DNA of 64,000 bases from Alicyclobacillus sp. SO9. Lineage in GTDB: Bacteria > Bacillota > Bacilli > Alicyclobacillales > Alicyclobacillaceae. Location of the stretch: positions 2,790,001 through 2,854,000 of the forward strand of contig NZ_CP066339.1 of NCBI RefSeq assembly GCF_016406125.1, given 5' to 3'. Shown here piece after piece: positions 17,439 to 25,597 of the stretch (its first letter is position 1; the number at the start of each line of letters is the position of its first letter). A program made the position numbers and the translations under genes. Under the pieces are notes generated by a model. The model searched no databases, was not told the origin of the DNA, and was given only the letters and a program-made list of their open reading frames with translations.

Positions 17439-19657
17439 TTACGTTCCCTCCCGTCCTCGCGCCCTGACCGATGAGCGCCCGATTGCAACTTGGCCTCCAA
17501 ACCAAGTTCATCAAGGATACGGTTACGCAGGTCCTGCCGGTGCTCCTCCAGCGCCCGCAGAGTTTCCGATACCTGCTGCCGGTTGATTTCGTACGTGCCA
17601 GAATCGATTTTATTCATCCTGTAGTCGTACTCTAAATCGGCCAATTCCTGATACAGCCTCTCGGTCTCGTTCTGTACGGGACCGTCTGCCAAGTCTCGTC
17701 CTTGTTTGCGAAATGCCTCTGGCCACAAGCTGACCAAGGTACCAATGACAAACAAATAGCCCCCGTACCAGATAAACTCAACCAGCGGATTTACATGAAT
17801 ATCAAAAACCGCTTGTGAGTTCGGGGCCGTGCCTAACATCACAACATACAGGTCCTGCAAAGGTCTGCTGAATAGGGCGATATTTGTACTGGGCTCCTGT
17901 CCATTTGCATAAAACGTTGCTGCGGGCTGCAGGACACCGAGGGTTCTATGGCCGCTGTGAACAACCAAGTTCGCATACATTCTGCTGTTCTGGTTGAGTT
18001 TCGTCACACCCATTCCTTCAAATGTCAAACGATAGTTTCCAATTGTGGCACTCTGTCCGCGCGAGAGTTGTTGCTGAACATTGATGTGATAAGCCCCCGA
18101 TCCCGCTATGCCGACAGCCATCAAAGCAATCCCAAAATGGACAATGTAGCCGCCGTAACGGCGGCGGTTCTTACCGAGAAGACGCCATAACGAGAGTCCC
18201 CATGACTCGCCTGTCAAGCGAACACGAGCCCTGACAGATTTATAAAATTCTATAAACACTGTCAAAGCAACAAATACGGCCCCAACAATTGACAGCGTAC
18301 CGAGCCAAGATTGTCTGTGATAGAACGCATTCAACGCTGCCGACGCACTTGCACCGAGAATGATGGACACCAGCAATGGATAAATGACGGAGCGCACAAT
18401 GCTCTTCATGGTCCCCCGTCGCCACGCAACAACAGGACCAATTCCCATCAGGATTAAGATAACAATACCAAGGGGCAGAGCCACCTCGTTGTAGAACGGA
18501 GCTGAAACCATTAACTTGTTTCCTGTCAATGCCTCTGACAGGACCGGGAACAGAGTCCCCCAGAACACTGCAAAAGTAATGCCGAGAAACAAGAGATTGT
18601 TCAGCATAAACCCAGATTCCTTTGACACTACTGCTTCAAATTTACGATCGGCCTTAAGAACGGGCCATCTTAACACAATTAGGACCAACGTACCGATTGT
18701 GAAGACTGTCAAATATACGCCAAAGTAGCTTCCCATGGGACCATTGGCAAAGGCATGGATACTCCACAGAACGCCGCTTCTCGTAAGGAACGTTCCAAGA
18801 ATCGTCAAAAGAAATGTAAGGGACACAAGAATAATATTCCAACCTTTTAGCATTCCCTTCTTTTCCTGCACAATACCGGAATGCAAAAAAGCTGTAGCCG
18901 TCAACCAGGGCAGGAGCGACGCGTTTTCAACGGGATCCCAAGCCCAGTAGCCTCCCCAGCCCAGTTCCTCGTAGGACCAGTGGGCTCCATAGATAATTCC
19001 GATACTCAGAAAAAGCCATGAAATCAGAGTCCAACGACGAGTTACACGAAGCCACGTCGCATCTGTCTTTTTCAACACAAGGCCCGCCATCGCATATGCA
19101 AACGGGACTGCAAAACCGATGTAACCCAAATACACATTGACCGGGTGCACCGTCATGCCTGGATTTTGAAGCAATGGATTGAGCCCGCTGGCGGGTTGCA
19201 AAGCTGCGGTATGAACAAATGGATTCGCAGCGAAATTCAAGACAGTGACATAAAACCCAGAAATCAGCGTCATGATGAACGACACAATAGGCAGCATTCG
19301 GCGGCTGTCTTGATGTTTACTAAAAGTAACAATTGTTCCGTACAACGTGAGAATAAGTGCCCAGAACAAGAGGGAGCCTTGGTTTCCTCCCCAAAATGCG
19401 GCGATTTTATACACCAATGGCAAACTGCGGCTCGTGTACTCAGCCACGTAGACATAATGAAAGTTTTCTGACAACAGCAGTGACAGCAACGAAGTCGCCG
19501 CAACAAAAGCCAAACAGAACTGTATTAACATTAGAATACGGCTCCATTTCAACGTGTCGGCCGACTTGCGGCGAAAGTTAACGAGATAAATGACAATTGA
19601 CGCTGCTATAAAAACAAACAGCACGCGGAGCGCTGCCTGCCCAATCCAACCTACCAA
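17435..19657 (-). CDS. ccmF: Cytochrome c heme lyase subunit CcmF with C-terminal SHOCT-like extension
   Basis: 740-residue polytopic protein that joins heme from CcmE to apocytochrome c. The WWD motif GWGGYWAWDPVENASLLPW is at 233-251, and the flanking conserved segments (AFWGGNQGSLLFWALI; HPVNVYLGYIGFAVPFA; LTRSGVLWSIHAFA) are present. After the last helix (near 640) it continues for about 80 charged residues with a helical hairpin (YQELADLEYDYRMNKIDSG) like the tail of the next gene's product. TTG start 7 nt after AGGAGG. Confidence 0.92.
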   Translation of the reverse strand: MVGWIGQAALRVLFVFIAASIVIYLVNFRRKSADTLKWSRILMLIQFCLAFVAATSLLSLLLSENFHYVYVAEYTSRSLPLVYKIAAFWGGNQGSLLFWALILTLYGTIVTFSKHQDSRRMLPIVSFIMTLISGFYVTVLNFAANPFVHTAALQPASGLNPLLQNPGMTVHPVNVYLGYIGFAVPFAYAMAGLVLKKTDATWLRVTRRWTLISWLFLSIGIIYGAHWSYEELGWGGYWAWDPVENASLLPWLTATAFLHSGIVQEKKGMLKGWNIILVSLTFLLTILGTFLTRSGVLWSIHAFANGPMGSYFGVYLTVFTIGTLVLIVLRWPVLKADRKFEAVVSKESGFMLNNLLFLGITFAVFWGTLFPVLSEALTGNKLMVSAPFYNEVALPLGIVILILMGIGPVVAWRRGTMKSIVRSVIYPLLVSIILGASASAALNAFYHRQSWLGTLSIVGAVFVALTVFIEFYKSVRARVRLTGESWGLSLWRLLGKNRRRYGGYIVHFGIALMAVGIAGSGAYHINVQQQLSRGQSATIGNYRLTFEGMGVTKLNQNSRMYANLVVHSGHRTLGVLQPAATFYANGQEPSTNIALFSRPLQDLYVVMLGTAPNSQAVFDIHVNPLVEFIWYGGYLFVIGTLVSLWPEAFRKQGRDLADGPVQNETERLYQELADLEYDYRMNKIDSGTYEINRQQVSETLRALEEHRQDLRNRILDELGLEAKLQSGAHRSGREDGRERK

Positions 19658-19717
19658 CGGTCTTCCTCCTCAACGTAGCAGTACGAGCCAAACCCTTCGA
19701 TGAAAATTTTGAAGAGT

Positions 19718-20152
19718 TTACTGTTTCACGGTCGGACTTGCCTTGTACGTTTTCGTTTGCCCCTTCGCCTTGTATTTGGACGGGCATTTTATCAATAATT
19801 TAGAGGCCTCAAATTGACCGTTCTTGCCCATGGTCCCCGACACGATAACCGGCCAATTATTAGAAAAGTCATCGGGTTTAGCACCGTGAAACGTTACGGG
19901 AATCGTATTATTGCTGGATTTATCCTTCATCGTGAAGGTCAATAGGCTTTTTGCGGGAAGCCAGTGAACCGACGAGCCCACAATTTCTCCGCTCACCGTA
20001 GTTTTCTGGCCAATTGCCTGCCTGCCTTCTGTCGTCAACTGGTGAACTGTCACGTAGTAGCTGGACGCATGTGTCACAGCCGTACGGATGAGTACTCCAA
20101 TCACTGCTACCACCAGAATGAGAGCAGTCGTCAACTTCCAACGCGTCGCCAT
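19718..20152 (-). CDS. ccmE: Heme chaperone CcmE, Cys-type (CXXXY) variant
   Basis: 144 residues: one N-terminal transmembrane helix (6-24), then an OB-fold domain. E. coli-type CcmE binds heme covalently through His in HXXXY; here the aligned motif is CPSKY (Cys123, Tyr127), the variant known from archaea and Desulfovibrio-like bacteria. ATG at 20152 follows GGAGGG by 7 nt. It precedes ccmF by 60 bp. The family call is firm; heme attachment to Cys123 is inferred from the variant family. Confidence 0.9.
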   Translation of the reverse strand: MATRWKLTTALILVVAVIGVLIRTAVTHASSYYVTVHQLTTEGRQAIGQKTTVSGEIVGSSVHWLPAKSLLTFTMKDKSSNNTIPVTFHGAKPDDFSNNWPVIVSGTMGKNGQFEASKLLIKCPSKYKAKGQTKTYKASPTVKQ

Positions 20153-20235
20153 TGTTATTCCCTCCACCAAGCGTTATTCACGGGCTTACAGCCAACCGCC
20201 AAAATTAACCTTTCAAGACAGCATCTATATTAAAT

Positions 20236-20263
20236 GATGACCTATGAACGATAACCTATGAAC
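20236..20263. repeat. Two tandem 14-bp units at the 3' end of the ccmH-like gene
   Basis: GATGACCTATGAAC and GATAACCTATGAAC lie side by side between the ccmH-like gene and ccmE, the second reaching the first base of the stop codon. It is one of several short intergenic duplications in this window. Confidence 0.8.
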
Positions 20264-20826
20264 TATAGATAGTCTCGCAGAGTTTTCTCTATGGTTGCGT
20301 CCAAATGTGTAGACTTGTGATGATTTACGGTTCCAGTACTCGGAAGACTCTTCTTGTCCGAATTCCCTGCTGTGACGGAAACCGCCATCGTATCGGCGCC
20401 CACAGTTGGCCTTGCATTTCGTAAAAAATAGATAGCGAGACCAGTCAGACCGAGAATCAAAGCAGCTATAGGTATTGTCCAGACTAAACCGCCAAATCCT
20501 CGTCCAGACGGTGCAGCCAGAACCTGATTTCCGTACTCATGTACCATTTCAGATAAGATTTGTTGACGATGTTGCCCCTTGAGCAAATCTGCTTGAATCT
20601 CATACCGCATGTGCTGAGCTACAGTCTCCGGAGAAGTAGCTACCGTCATAGTGTCCTGCTCGCTCGGTACCCGCAGTTGTGCAGCAATGGCTAAGACCTC
20701 TTGCTGCAAGTTCTTTTGCGTTGAGTGTCGATGGACACTGTACCACACGGCACCAGTGGTTGTGACCAAAGTGACTAACACAATACCAGCAATCCACAGA
20801 CGCATCTTTCCGCGTTTTTGGGCCAC
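20263..20826 (-). CDS. CcmH/CycL-family protein lacking the CXXC active site
   Basis: 187 residues: an N-terminal membrane helix (9-27), the CcmH three-helix domain, a second helix (about 117-137) and a polar tail. Its core aligns with CcmH (LR-P..; AQHMRYEIQADLLKGQHRQQILSEM; HEYGNQVLAAP, then a Gly-rich step into the membrane helix). In CcmH this begins LRCPxC; here it is LRVPSE (Val53, Glu56), so both redox cysteines are gone. The frame opens with ATG 20832, but GTG 20826 has the better spacing from AGGGGG. First gene of the ccm operon. Confidence 0.8.
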   Translation of the reverse strand: MAQKRGKMRLWIAGIVLVTLVTTTGAVWYSVHRHSTQKNLQQEVLAIAAQLRVPSEQDTMTVATSPETVAQHMRYEIQADLLKGQHRQQILSEMVHEYGNQVLAAPSGRGFGGLVWTIPIAALILGLTGLAIYFLRNARPTVGADTMAVSVTAGNSDKKSLPSTGTVNHHKSTHLDATIEKTLRDYL

Positions 20827-20840
20827 ATGCATTCCCCCTA

Positions 20841-20873
20841 CACACCGACTACCACACCGACTACCACACCGAC
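20841..20873. repeat. 12-bp tandem repeat upstream of the ccm operon
   Basis: CACACCGACTAC occurs twice and then again in part (CACACCGAC). It lies 15-47 bp before the ccmH-like start, within the presumed leader of the ccm operon. Confidence 0.85.
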
Positions 20874-21002
20874 AAAACGGATTTCCGTTTCAACTTCGGA
20901 TTCAGTATACTACAGGAGCAAACAGCTCTCTATTCTGATTTCGTAGGGTTTGTGACTTTGTCTTGACAATACAGAATTGATTGCATTCGAGGTGTACCTG
21001 TT

Positions 21003-21701
21003 ATGAGTTCATCCCCATCTTCTCCGTCTGCCAAACTGCTTCAAATTTACAATTTGATGTATGAGCATTTTGGCGACCGAAAATGGTGGCCGGCAGAGTC
21101 AACCGAAGAAATCGTAATTGGAGCGATTCTTGTCCAAAACGTTTCGTGGAAAAACGTTGAAAATGCAATCAATCTTCTAAAGTCTCGAGGACTATGTAGT
21201 TTTAATCGAATGTTGCATGCACCAACAACGGAAGTGGAACAGTGCATCCGGTCAACACGCTTTTACAGGACAAAGTCTAAGAAGCTTTACGCCTTTGCCG
21301 AGCATTTGCAGACGCAATATCAAGGTTCATTGCAACAGATGTTCCACCAAGAAGCGCCCAAGTTACGTACCGAGTTGTTGAATATCTACGGGATTGGTCC
21401 CGAAACAGCCGATGACATTGTTCTATACGCGGCAGAACTTCCGACATTCGTCGTGGATGCCTACACCAAAAGAATCTTTTCCCGACTGTCTATCTTGACC
21501 GAAGGTCAGGACTATGAGGAGATTCGAAGTTGGTTTCTCGAGTACCTTCCGACTGACGTTGCCCTCTTCAACCAGTACCATGCACTGCTCGATGCAGTAG
21601 GTCATCACTACTGCCTGCCCAAGCATCCACATTGTTCGCAGTGTCCTCTGCAAGAGACATGCGCTCATGCACAAGGAAGTACATTGCGAGAAACGTTGTA
21701 G
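21003..21701 (+). CDS. Endonuclease III-like HhH-GPD protein with Fe-S cluster
   Basis: Base-excision repair glycosylase family protein (232 residues). It has the helix-hairpin-helix IYGIGPETADD, the catalytic Asp152 in TFVVDAYTKR, and the 4Fe-4S cysteines 204, 211, 214 and 220 (CX6CX2CX5C). The lysine that makes Nth a beta-lyase lies in GVGRKTA; here the segment is GIGPETA with Glu134 at that place, so this is probably a monofunctional glycosylase or has another specificity. ATG follows a GAGG-containing leader. It starts a rightward group with the thioesterase and lipoyl genes. Confidence 0.85.
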   Translation: MSSSPSSPSAKLLQIYNLMYEHFGDRKWWPAESTEEIVIGAILVQNVSWKNVENAINLLKSRGLCSFNRMLHAPTTEVEQCIRSTRFYRTKSKKLYAFAEHLQTQYQGSLQQMFHQEAPKLRTELLNIYGIGPETADDIVLYAAELPTFVVDAYTKRIFSRLSILTEGQDYEEIRSWFLEYLPTDVALFNQYHALLDAVGHHYCLPKHPHCSQCPLQETCAHAQGSTLRETL

Positions 21702-21769
21702 TTGTGATTCAATACCTGTGAGACATATTCTTTGCACCTTGTACAATTTAGCGTACTGGAGGCGTAACC

Positions 21770-22177
21770 ATGGATCCGTCAACCCTTGATTTACGAACAA
21801 ACACGTTGGCTGCTGCACTGAACATGGAATACGTAAAGTTGGACAAGGATGAAGTCATCATTTCCATGCCCGTCAATGAAACCACCCATCAGCCGGCCGG
21901 ATTGCTCCACGGTGGAGCTTCAATGGCGCTGGCCGAAACCGCAGCCAGCATCGGCGGGTATTTAAATGTAGATATTGCAAGGCAAAGCGTAGTGGGTGTT
22001 GAAATTAACGGAAACCACTTGAGAGGGAAGCGAGACGGAACCGTGACAGCCACAGCTCTTCCGCTCCATTTGGGCAGACGAACAATGGTGTGGGAGGTAA
22101 AAATAAGGGACGAGCAGAATCGCCTCGTCAATGCATCGCGCTGTACCTTAGCCGTAATTAACCACGAGGATGTCTAA
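21770..22177 (+). CDS. Hotdog-fold acyl-CoA thioesterase (PaaI/MenI type)
   Basis: 135 residues with the hotdog motif PAGLLHGGASMALAETAAS that carries the catalytic Glu and the oxyanion HGG, and the second strand pair INGNHLRGKRDGTVTA. Relatives hydrolyse DHNA-CoA (MenI), phenylacetyl-CoA or other aromatic thioesters; the substrate cannot be fixed from sequence. ATG preceded by GGAGGCG. Confidence 0.82.
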   Translation: MDPSTLDLRTNTLAAALNMEYVKLDKDEVIISMPVNETTHQPAGLLHGGASMALAETAASIGGYLNVDIARQSVVGVEINGNHLRGKRDGTVTATALPLHLGRRTMVWEVKIRDEQNRLVNASRCTLAVINHEDV

Positions 22178-22264
22178 CTTGATTCACGTTTACACAGATT
22201 AGCGGTTGGTTTACTGTACTCTCATAGTGATGAAGTTCAACAATTGAAGGAGGTACATAATCTA

Positions 22265-22501
22265 ATGAAAGAATTTCACCTGCCTCAGCTCGGCGACAGT
22301 GTGCAAGAAGGACTTGTCACAAAGTGGTTGAAACAGCCAGGAGACAAAATTGAAAAAAACGAACCTCTTCTTGAAATCACTACCGACAAGGTCAGCATCG
22401 AGGTCCCCTCCGATTACTCCGGTACGGTGGCGACCCTTGTTGTGCAGGAGGGAGAAACTGTAGCCCCCGATGCTGTGCTTTGCCACATAGACGAATCATA
22501 A
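22265..22501 (+). CDS. Stand-alone E2-type lipoyl domain protein
   Basis: A 78-residue protein consisting of one lipoyl domain and nothing else. It closely resembles the BkdB N-terminus in this window (LPQLGDSVQEG, TTDKVSIEVPSDYSG, VVQEGETV), with target Lys42. ATG at 22265 follows GAAGGAGG; a stop at 22499 ends it cleanly, and no E2 linker or catalytic sequence follows in any frame. It could be a free lipoyl carrier or a remnant duplicated from an E2 gene. Confidence 0.8.
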   Translation: MKEFHLPQLGDSVQEGLVTKWLKQPGDKIEKNEPLLEITTDKVSIEVPSDYSGTVATLVVQEGETVAPDAVLCHIDES

Positions 22502-22564
22502 AGGCGTCTGCAGCATCGCTGATGCGAGCAATTTGGGTGCATGCAGCACTGCCTATAAACGTAA

Positions 22565-22855
22565 CTACAGTCCATTTAAGTGCGTCAGTGAATCGGTTAT
22601 CAGCATGATGGACAGCAGTGAAGAGAGAAAATAGACCCACGAAATCGTGGCATTTTTCCTCTGGCACTTCCAGGCTCGCGCCAACATCCATAGCGTCGCG
22701 GCAGCGGCCGTTACAGACACGAGAACGTACAGTGCAGCCCAAACTGTTGGGATTAATGCCGCTGCCATGCTGCATCCTAATGCAACCACAACCGTATAAT
22801 TCCAGCAGGAATTCTTGTTCCACATGAGGGTCCCGCCTTTCTCGTTCAATGACAT
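22565..22855 (-). CDS. Small three-helix membrane protein, unknown function
   Basis: 96 residues with three hydrophobic stretches (about 19-35, 38-58 and 70-90) and short charged loops. ATG 22855 follows GAGGCGG; ATG 22825 is an alternative. It converges on the lipoyl gene. No recognised family. The 290 bp upstream to 23148 hold only a terminator hairpin. Confidence 0.5.
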   Translation of the reverse strand: MSLNEKGGTLMWNKNSCWNYTVVVALGCSMAAALIPTVWAALYVLVSVTAAAATLWMLARAWKCQRKNATISWVYFLSSLLSIMLITDSLTHLNGL

Positions 22856-23043
22856 GCATCCGCCTCGACAATTTCTTGCTGATATCGTAACTTTCCCGCT
22901 GACTCTGCAGTAGGCATGTAAAGACTATTTTTCCGTAGAGGAATCATGACTCAAACTGACCGTGGGGCATATAGTTGAAAAGGAATGCTGTGACATAGCA
23001 CTGGTCGCAAGAATCCGGGTCCCGACAGGAGTCAAAAAATACG

Positions 23044-23083
23044 TGCCGCCCCTTGGATAGGCTAGTCTATCCAAGGGGCGGCA
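23044..23083 (-). terminator. Strong terminator after the old-yellow-enzyme gene
   Basis: A perfect 17-bp GC-rich stem (TGCCGCCCCTTGGATAG and complement) with a 6-nt loop. On the minus strand it is followed within a few bases by TTTTTT. It ends transcription of the gene at 23148-24170. Confidence 0.9.
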
Positions 23084-23147
23084 GAGTATAAGGTGAAGAT
23101 ATCGTTTCTTCAATTACAGACAGGTGAGACAGGTGACCAGACAAACA

Positions 23148-24170
23148 CTAAAATGCTCTTCCATACTGCCGTGGAACAGGCAGTTCATCTCCCAGCGCTT
23201 GTGCAGCGTGAATAGGCCAGTACGGGTCTTGCAGCAAGCCGCGAGCGAGTGCGATGAGATCGGCGTCCTCATTTCCGAGCACCGATTCTGCCAGTTGATA
23301 ATTCTCAAGCATTCCCACTGCAATCACAGGGATGTTGACTGCGTCTTTAACGGCCCTTGCAAAGGGGACCTGGTAACCCGGATAATTCCCTGGTTGTCGT
23401 TTCCCTGGTTTCCCTTCCCCGCCTGAACTCACGTGAATGACGTCCGCACCAGCACTCTGGTATCTTTTAGAGAGTTCAATGGCGTGGGATATGTCATAAC
23501 CCCCGTCAGCATACTCAACGGCCGAAATTCTTATGAGGAGCGGCATGTCCTTTGGCATTTCGGCTTTAACCGCTTGAATGACTTCAACTCCGAAACGAGC
23601 TAAATCTTCGCCATACACATCCGTCCGCTGATTCGTAAGCGGAGATTGAAATTGATGAATTAAGTAGCCATGAGCCCCGTGCAGTTCAATTGTATCCACA
23701 CCAGCCTGTACTGCTCGTCGCGCAGCAGCGGAAAATTTGCCCACTATCTCCTTGACTTCATCAGTCGACAGTTCTCGGGGCGTTTTGTAACGCGATGCTG
23801 GGAATTTGATTGGCGAAGGTGCTACCGGCACTGCTGCGTCCTCAGCTTTTCGCCCAGCATGCGCAATTTGGATACCCACTTTCGCACCGTAGCCATGACA
23901 AGCGTCAATAATACGTTGAAAAGCTGGAATATGTTCATCCGACCAGAGACCGAGATCGAAGTCGGAAATCCGTCCATCAGGTTCAACATCCGTCATTTCA
24001 ATCAAAATTAAGCCGGCTCCACCGACAGCCCGGCTCGTATAGTGTGTATAGTGCCAGTCATTTGGCTTTCCGTCTCTGGCAGTGACTGAATACTGACACA
24101 TCGGTGCCATCACAACTCGATTTCTCAGGTCCAACCCTTTTATCTGATAGGGGGTAAACAATTGGGCCAT
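23148..24170 (-). CDS. namA: NADPH dehydrogenase of the YqjM/NamA old-yellow-enzyme class
   Basis: FMN-binding TIM-barrel ene-reductase (340 residues). It has the thermophilic-like OYE N-terminus (NRVVMAPMCQYS, with the Cys that tunes FMN), the substrate His pair in ELHGAHGYLIHQF, the GYDISHAIEL stretch and the phosphate site LIALARGLLQDPYWP. It is monocistronic, with its own terminator. The physiological substrate (alpha,beta-unsaturated carbonyls) is inferred from the family. Confidence 0.92.
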   Translation of the reverse strand: MAQLFTPYQIKGLDLRNRVVMAPMCQYSVTARDGKPNDWHYTHYTSRAVGGAGLILIEMTDVEPDGRISDFDLGLWSDEHIPAFQRIIDACHGYGAKVGIQIAHAGRKAEDAAVPVAPSPIKFPASRYKTPRELSTDEVKEIVGKFSAAARRAVQAGVDTIELHGAHGYLIHQFQSPLTNQRTDVYGEDLARFGVEVIQAVKAEMPKDMPLLIRISAVEYADGGYDISHAIELSKRYQSAGADVIHVSSGGEGKPGKRQPGNYPGYQVPFARAVKDAVNIPVIAVGMLENYQLAESVLGNEDADLIALARGLLQDPYWPIHAAQALGDELPVPRQYGRAF

Positions 24171-24268
24171 ACTTCCACTCCTCTATTCCAGAGATAAATA
24201 CTTGTTCATCCGGTTTCGAGTATGATGATTGTTAGTTTGAGAGTCAAATTTCCCGACAAGGGCAGCGT

Positions 24269-24865
24269 TCACCGTTCTTTCAGTGCCCTCCCAGATATAA
24301 TCGGAGCAATAAAATTCGGCTTCTTCACAGAATACTCCTTAATTCGCAGGGACGACGTCTGAAGGGCGCTGTACACATCTCGATTTAAGTTACAACCGCC
24401 TCCAGCACGCTTCCACAGCGGATTTACAAAATTCTGCAGCAGACGGTTGATTGGCGTATGGTGAAGAACATGCTCCATGAACAGGTACTGACCACCAGGG
24501 CGCAGTACTCGTGAAATCTCTGAGAGGGTTTTCTCAATGCTTTGAACGCTGCACAATACGAGACTTGACACCACCGTGTCAAATACTCCGCTCTCTGCTG
24601 CCATATGCTCGGCGGGACTGGAGAGGACAGGAAGTTCAGGATACGTCCTGGACAGGTAATCGCGCATGGTTGCATCAGGTTCAAGCAGCAGGACTTCTGA
24701 CACATTGTGCCCCAACTGTGGCACATCGAGCCCTGTTCCCGCTCCAACAATTAAGGTTTTGCCGTTTGCCCGGTGGTTCTGAACTGAGCGAATCCCGCCC
24801 ACGAATCGTTCAAGGGAGTGCTGTCCCATAATGTATGCGCGTGAAAAATGCGGATGTTCTACCAC
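24269..24865 (-). CDS. Class I SAM-dependent methyltransferase
   Basis: 198 residues with SAM motif I (TLIVGAGTGLDVPQL), the acidic motif II (VLLLEPDATM), and FDTVVSSLVLCSV followed by SRVLRPGGQYLFMEHV, closest in pattern to the METTL7/UbiE-like small-molecule methyltransferases. An open frame extends to 24949; the GTG at 24865 is chosen because AGGAGG precedes it by 10 nt. The substrate is unknown. Confidence 0.78.
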   Translation of the reverse strand: MVEHPHFSRAYIMGQHSLERFVGGIRSVQNHRANGKTLIVGAGTGLDVPQLGHNVSEVLLLEPDATMRDYLSRTYPELPVLSSPAEHMAAESGVFDTVVSSLVLCSVQSIEKTLSEISRVLRPGGQYLFMEHVLHHTPINRLLQNFVNPLWKRAGGGCNLNRDVYSALQTSSLRIKEYSVKKPNFIAPIISGRALKER

Positions 24866-24959
24866 GGTTCGCCGACCTCCTGAAGGCACTTCACTTACCG
24901 CACGGTTCTCATTTCGTTCCCACCTGAAGTGATGCGGTCGTGCTGACACTCCCGCTGTT

Positions 24960-25445
24960 TCACCGTATCATAGTTTGAAAGCAAGTTCCGTTGACGCTAA
25001 AGTCCATTACATACTGAAAGCCAAACTTTTCATACAGTCGAATTGCGCGCCTGTTAAAGGTGGCCACCGTAAGCCGCAGCCTTAGTGAATTTTCCTCTGC
25101 AGTGAGGTCTTTGAGTACATGTCCCAAAAAGAAGGTACCAAGTCCCTGTCCGGTCAAGCCAGGCCGCATGCCAATGCCAAAATCAAGAAACGGACGACCG
25201 TCGTCGCTCCCTCCATAGGCACCCTCGTCCCAGCCGGCCGGGACCTGCGCAGCTGGTCCAGTACAATAAAATCCGACAAGGCCCTCATCAGTTGCATAAA
25301 CCGTCGAGTAGTCTTGATTCAGCAGTTCCTCTAAAGCTTCTGATGAGCCGTTGAGGTCGTACAAACTGTATGGCTCGTCATAGGCCCAATTTACTATGCT
25401 TTCCGCTTCAGTACGCGTCATTTTTCTCGTTTCCAGGCCCTGCAT
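24960..25445 (-). CDS. GNAT-family N-acetyltransferase
   Basis: 161 residues with the acetyl-CoA pyrophosphate loop RPGLTGQGLGTFFLG and the C-terminal RRAIRLYEKFGFQYV. ATG 25445 follows AAGGAG by 7 nt; the longer frame lacks a ribosome site. It lies 94 bp before the methyltransferase start on the same strand and may share its transcript. The acceptor is unknown. Confidence 0.82.
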   Translation of the reverse strand: MQGLETRKMTRTEAESIVNWAYDEPYSLYDLNGSSEALEELLNQDYSTVYATDEGLVGFYCTGPAAQVPAGWDEGAYGGSDDGRPFLDFGIGMRPGLTGQGLGTFFLGHVLKDLTAEENSLRLRLTVATFNRRAIRLYEKFGFQYVMDFSVNGTCFQTMIR

Positions 25446-25597
25446 ATGTCCACTCCTTCTCCCTCTAACAGACTGGATTTGGTCCAAACCCACACTATGC
25501 GCTATGAAAGTGTCTCTCAGTTAAACAAAAACTGAACTCTTCCTACTGCTTCGATGACGCGCACGCAGGACATATGCCTCCCCAAGCAAGGTTCACC

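Noticed and set aside
22392-22871. 159-residue minus-strand frame
   Set aside because: Antisense to the lipoyl gene and overlapping the small membrane gene in another frame; no recognisable motifs.
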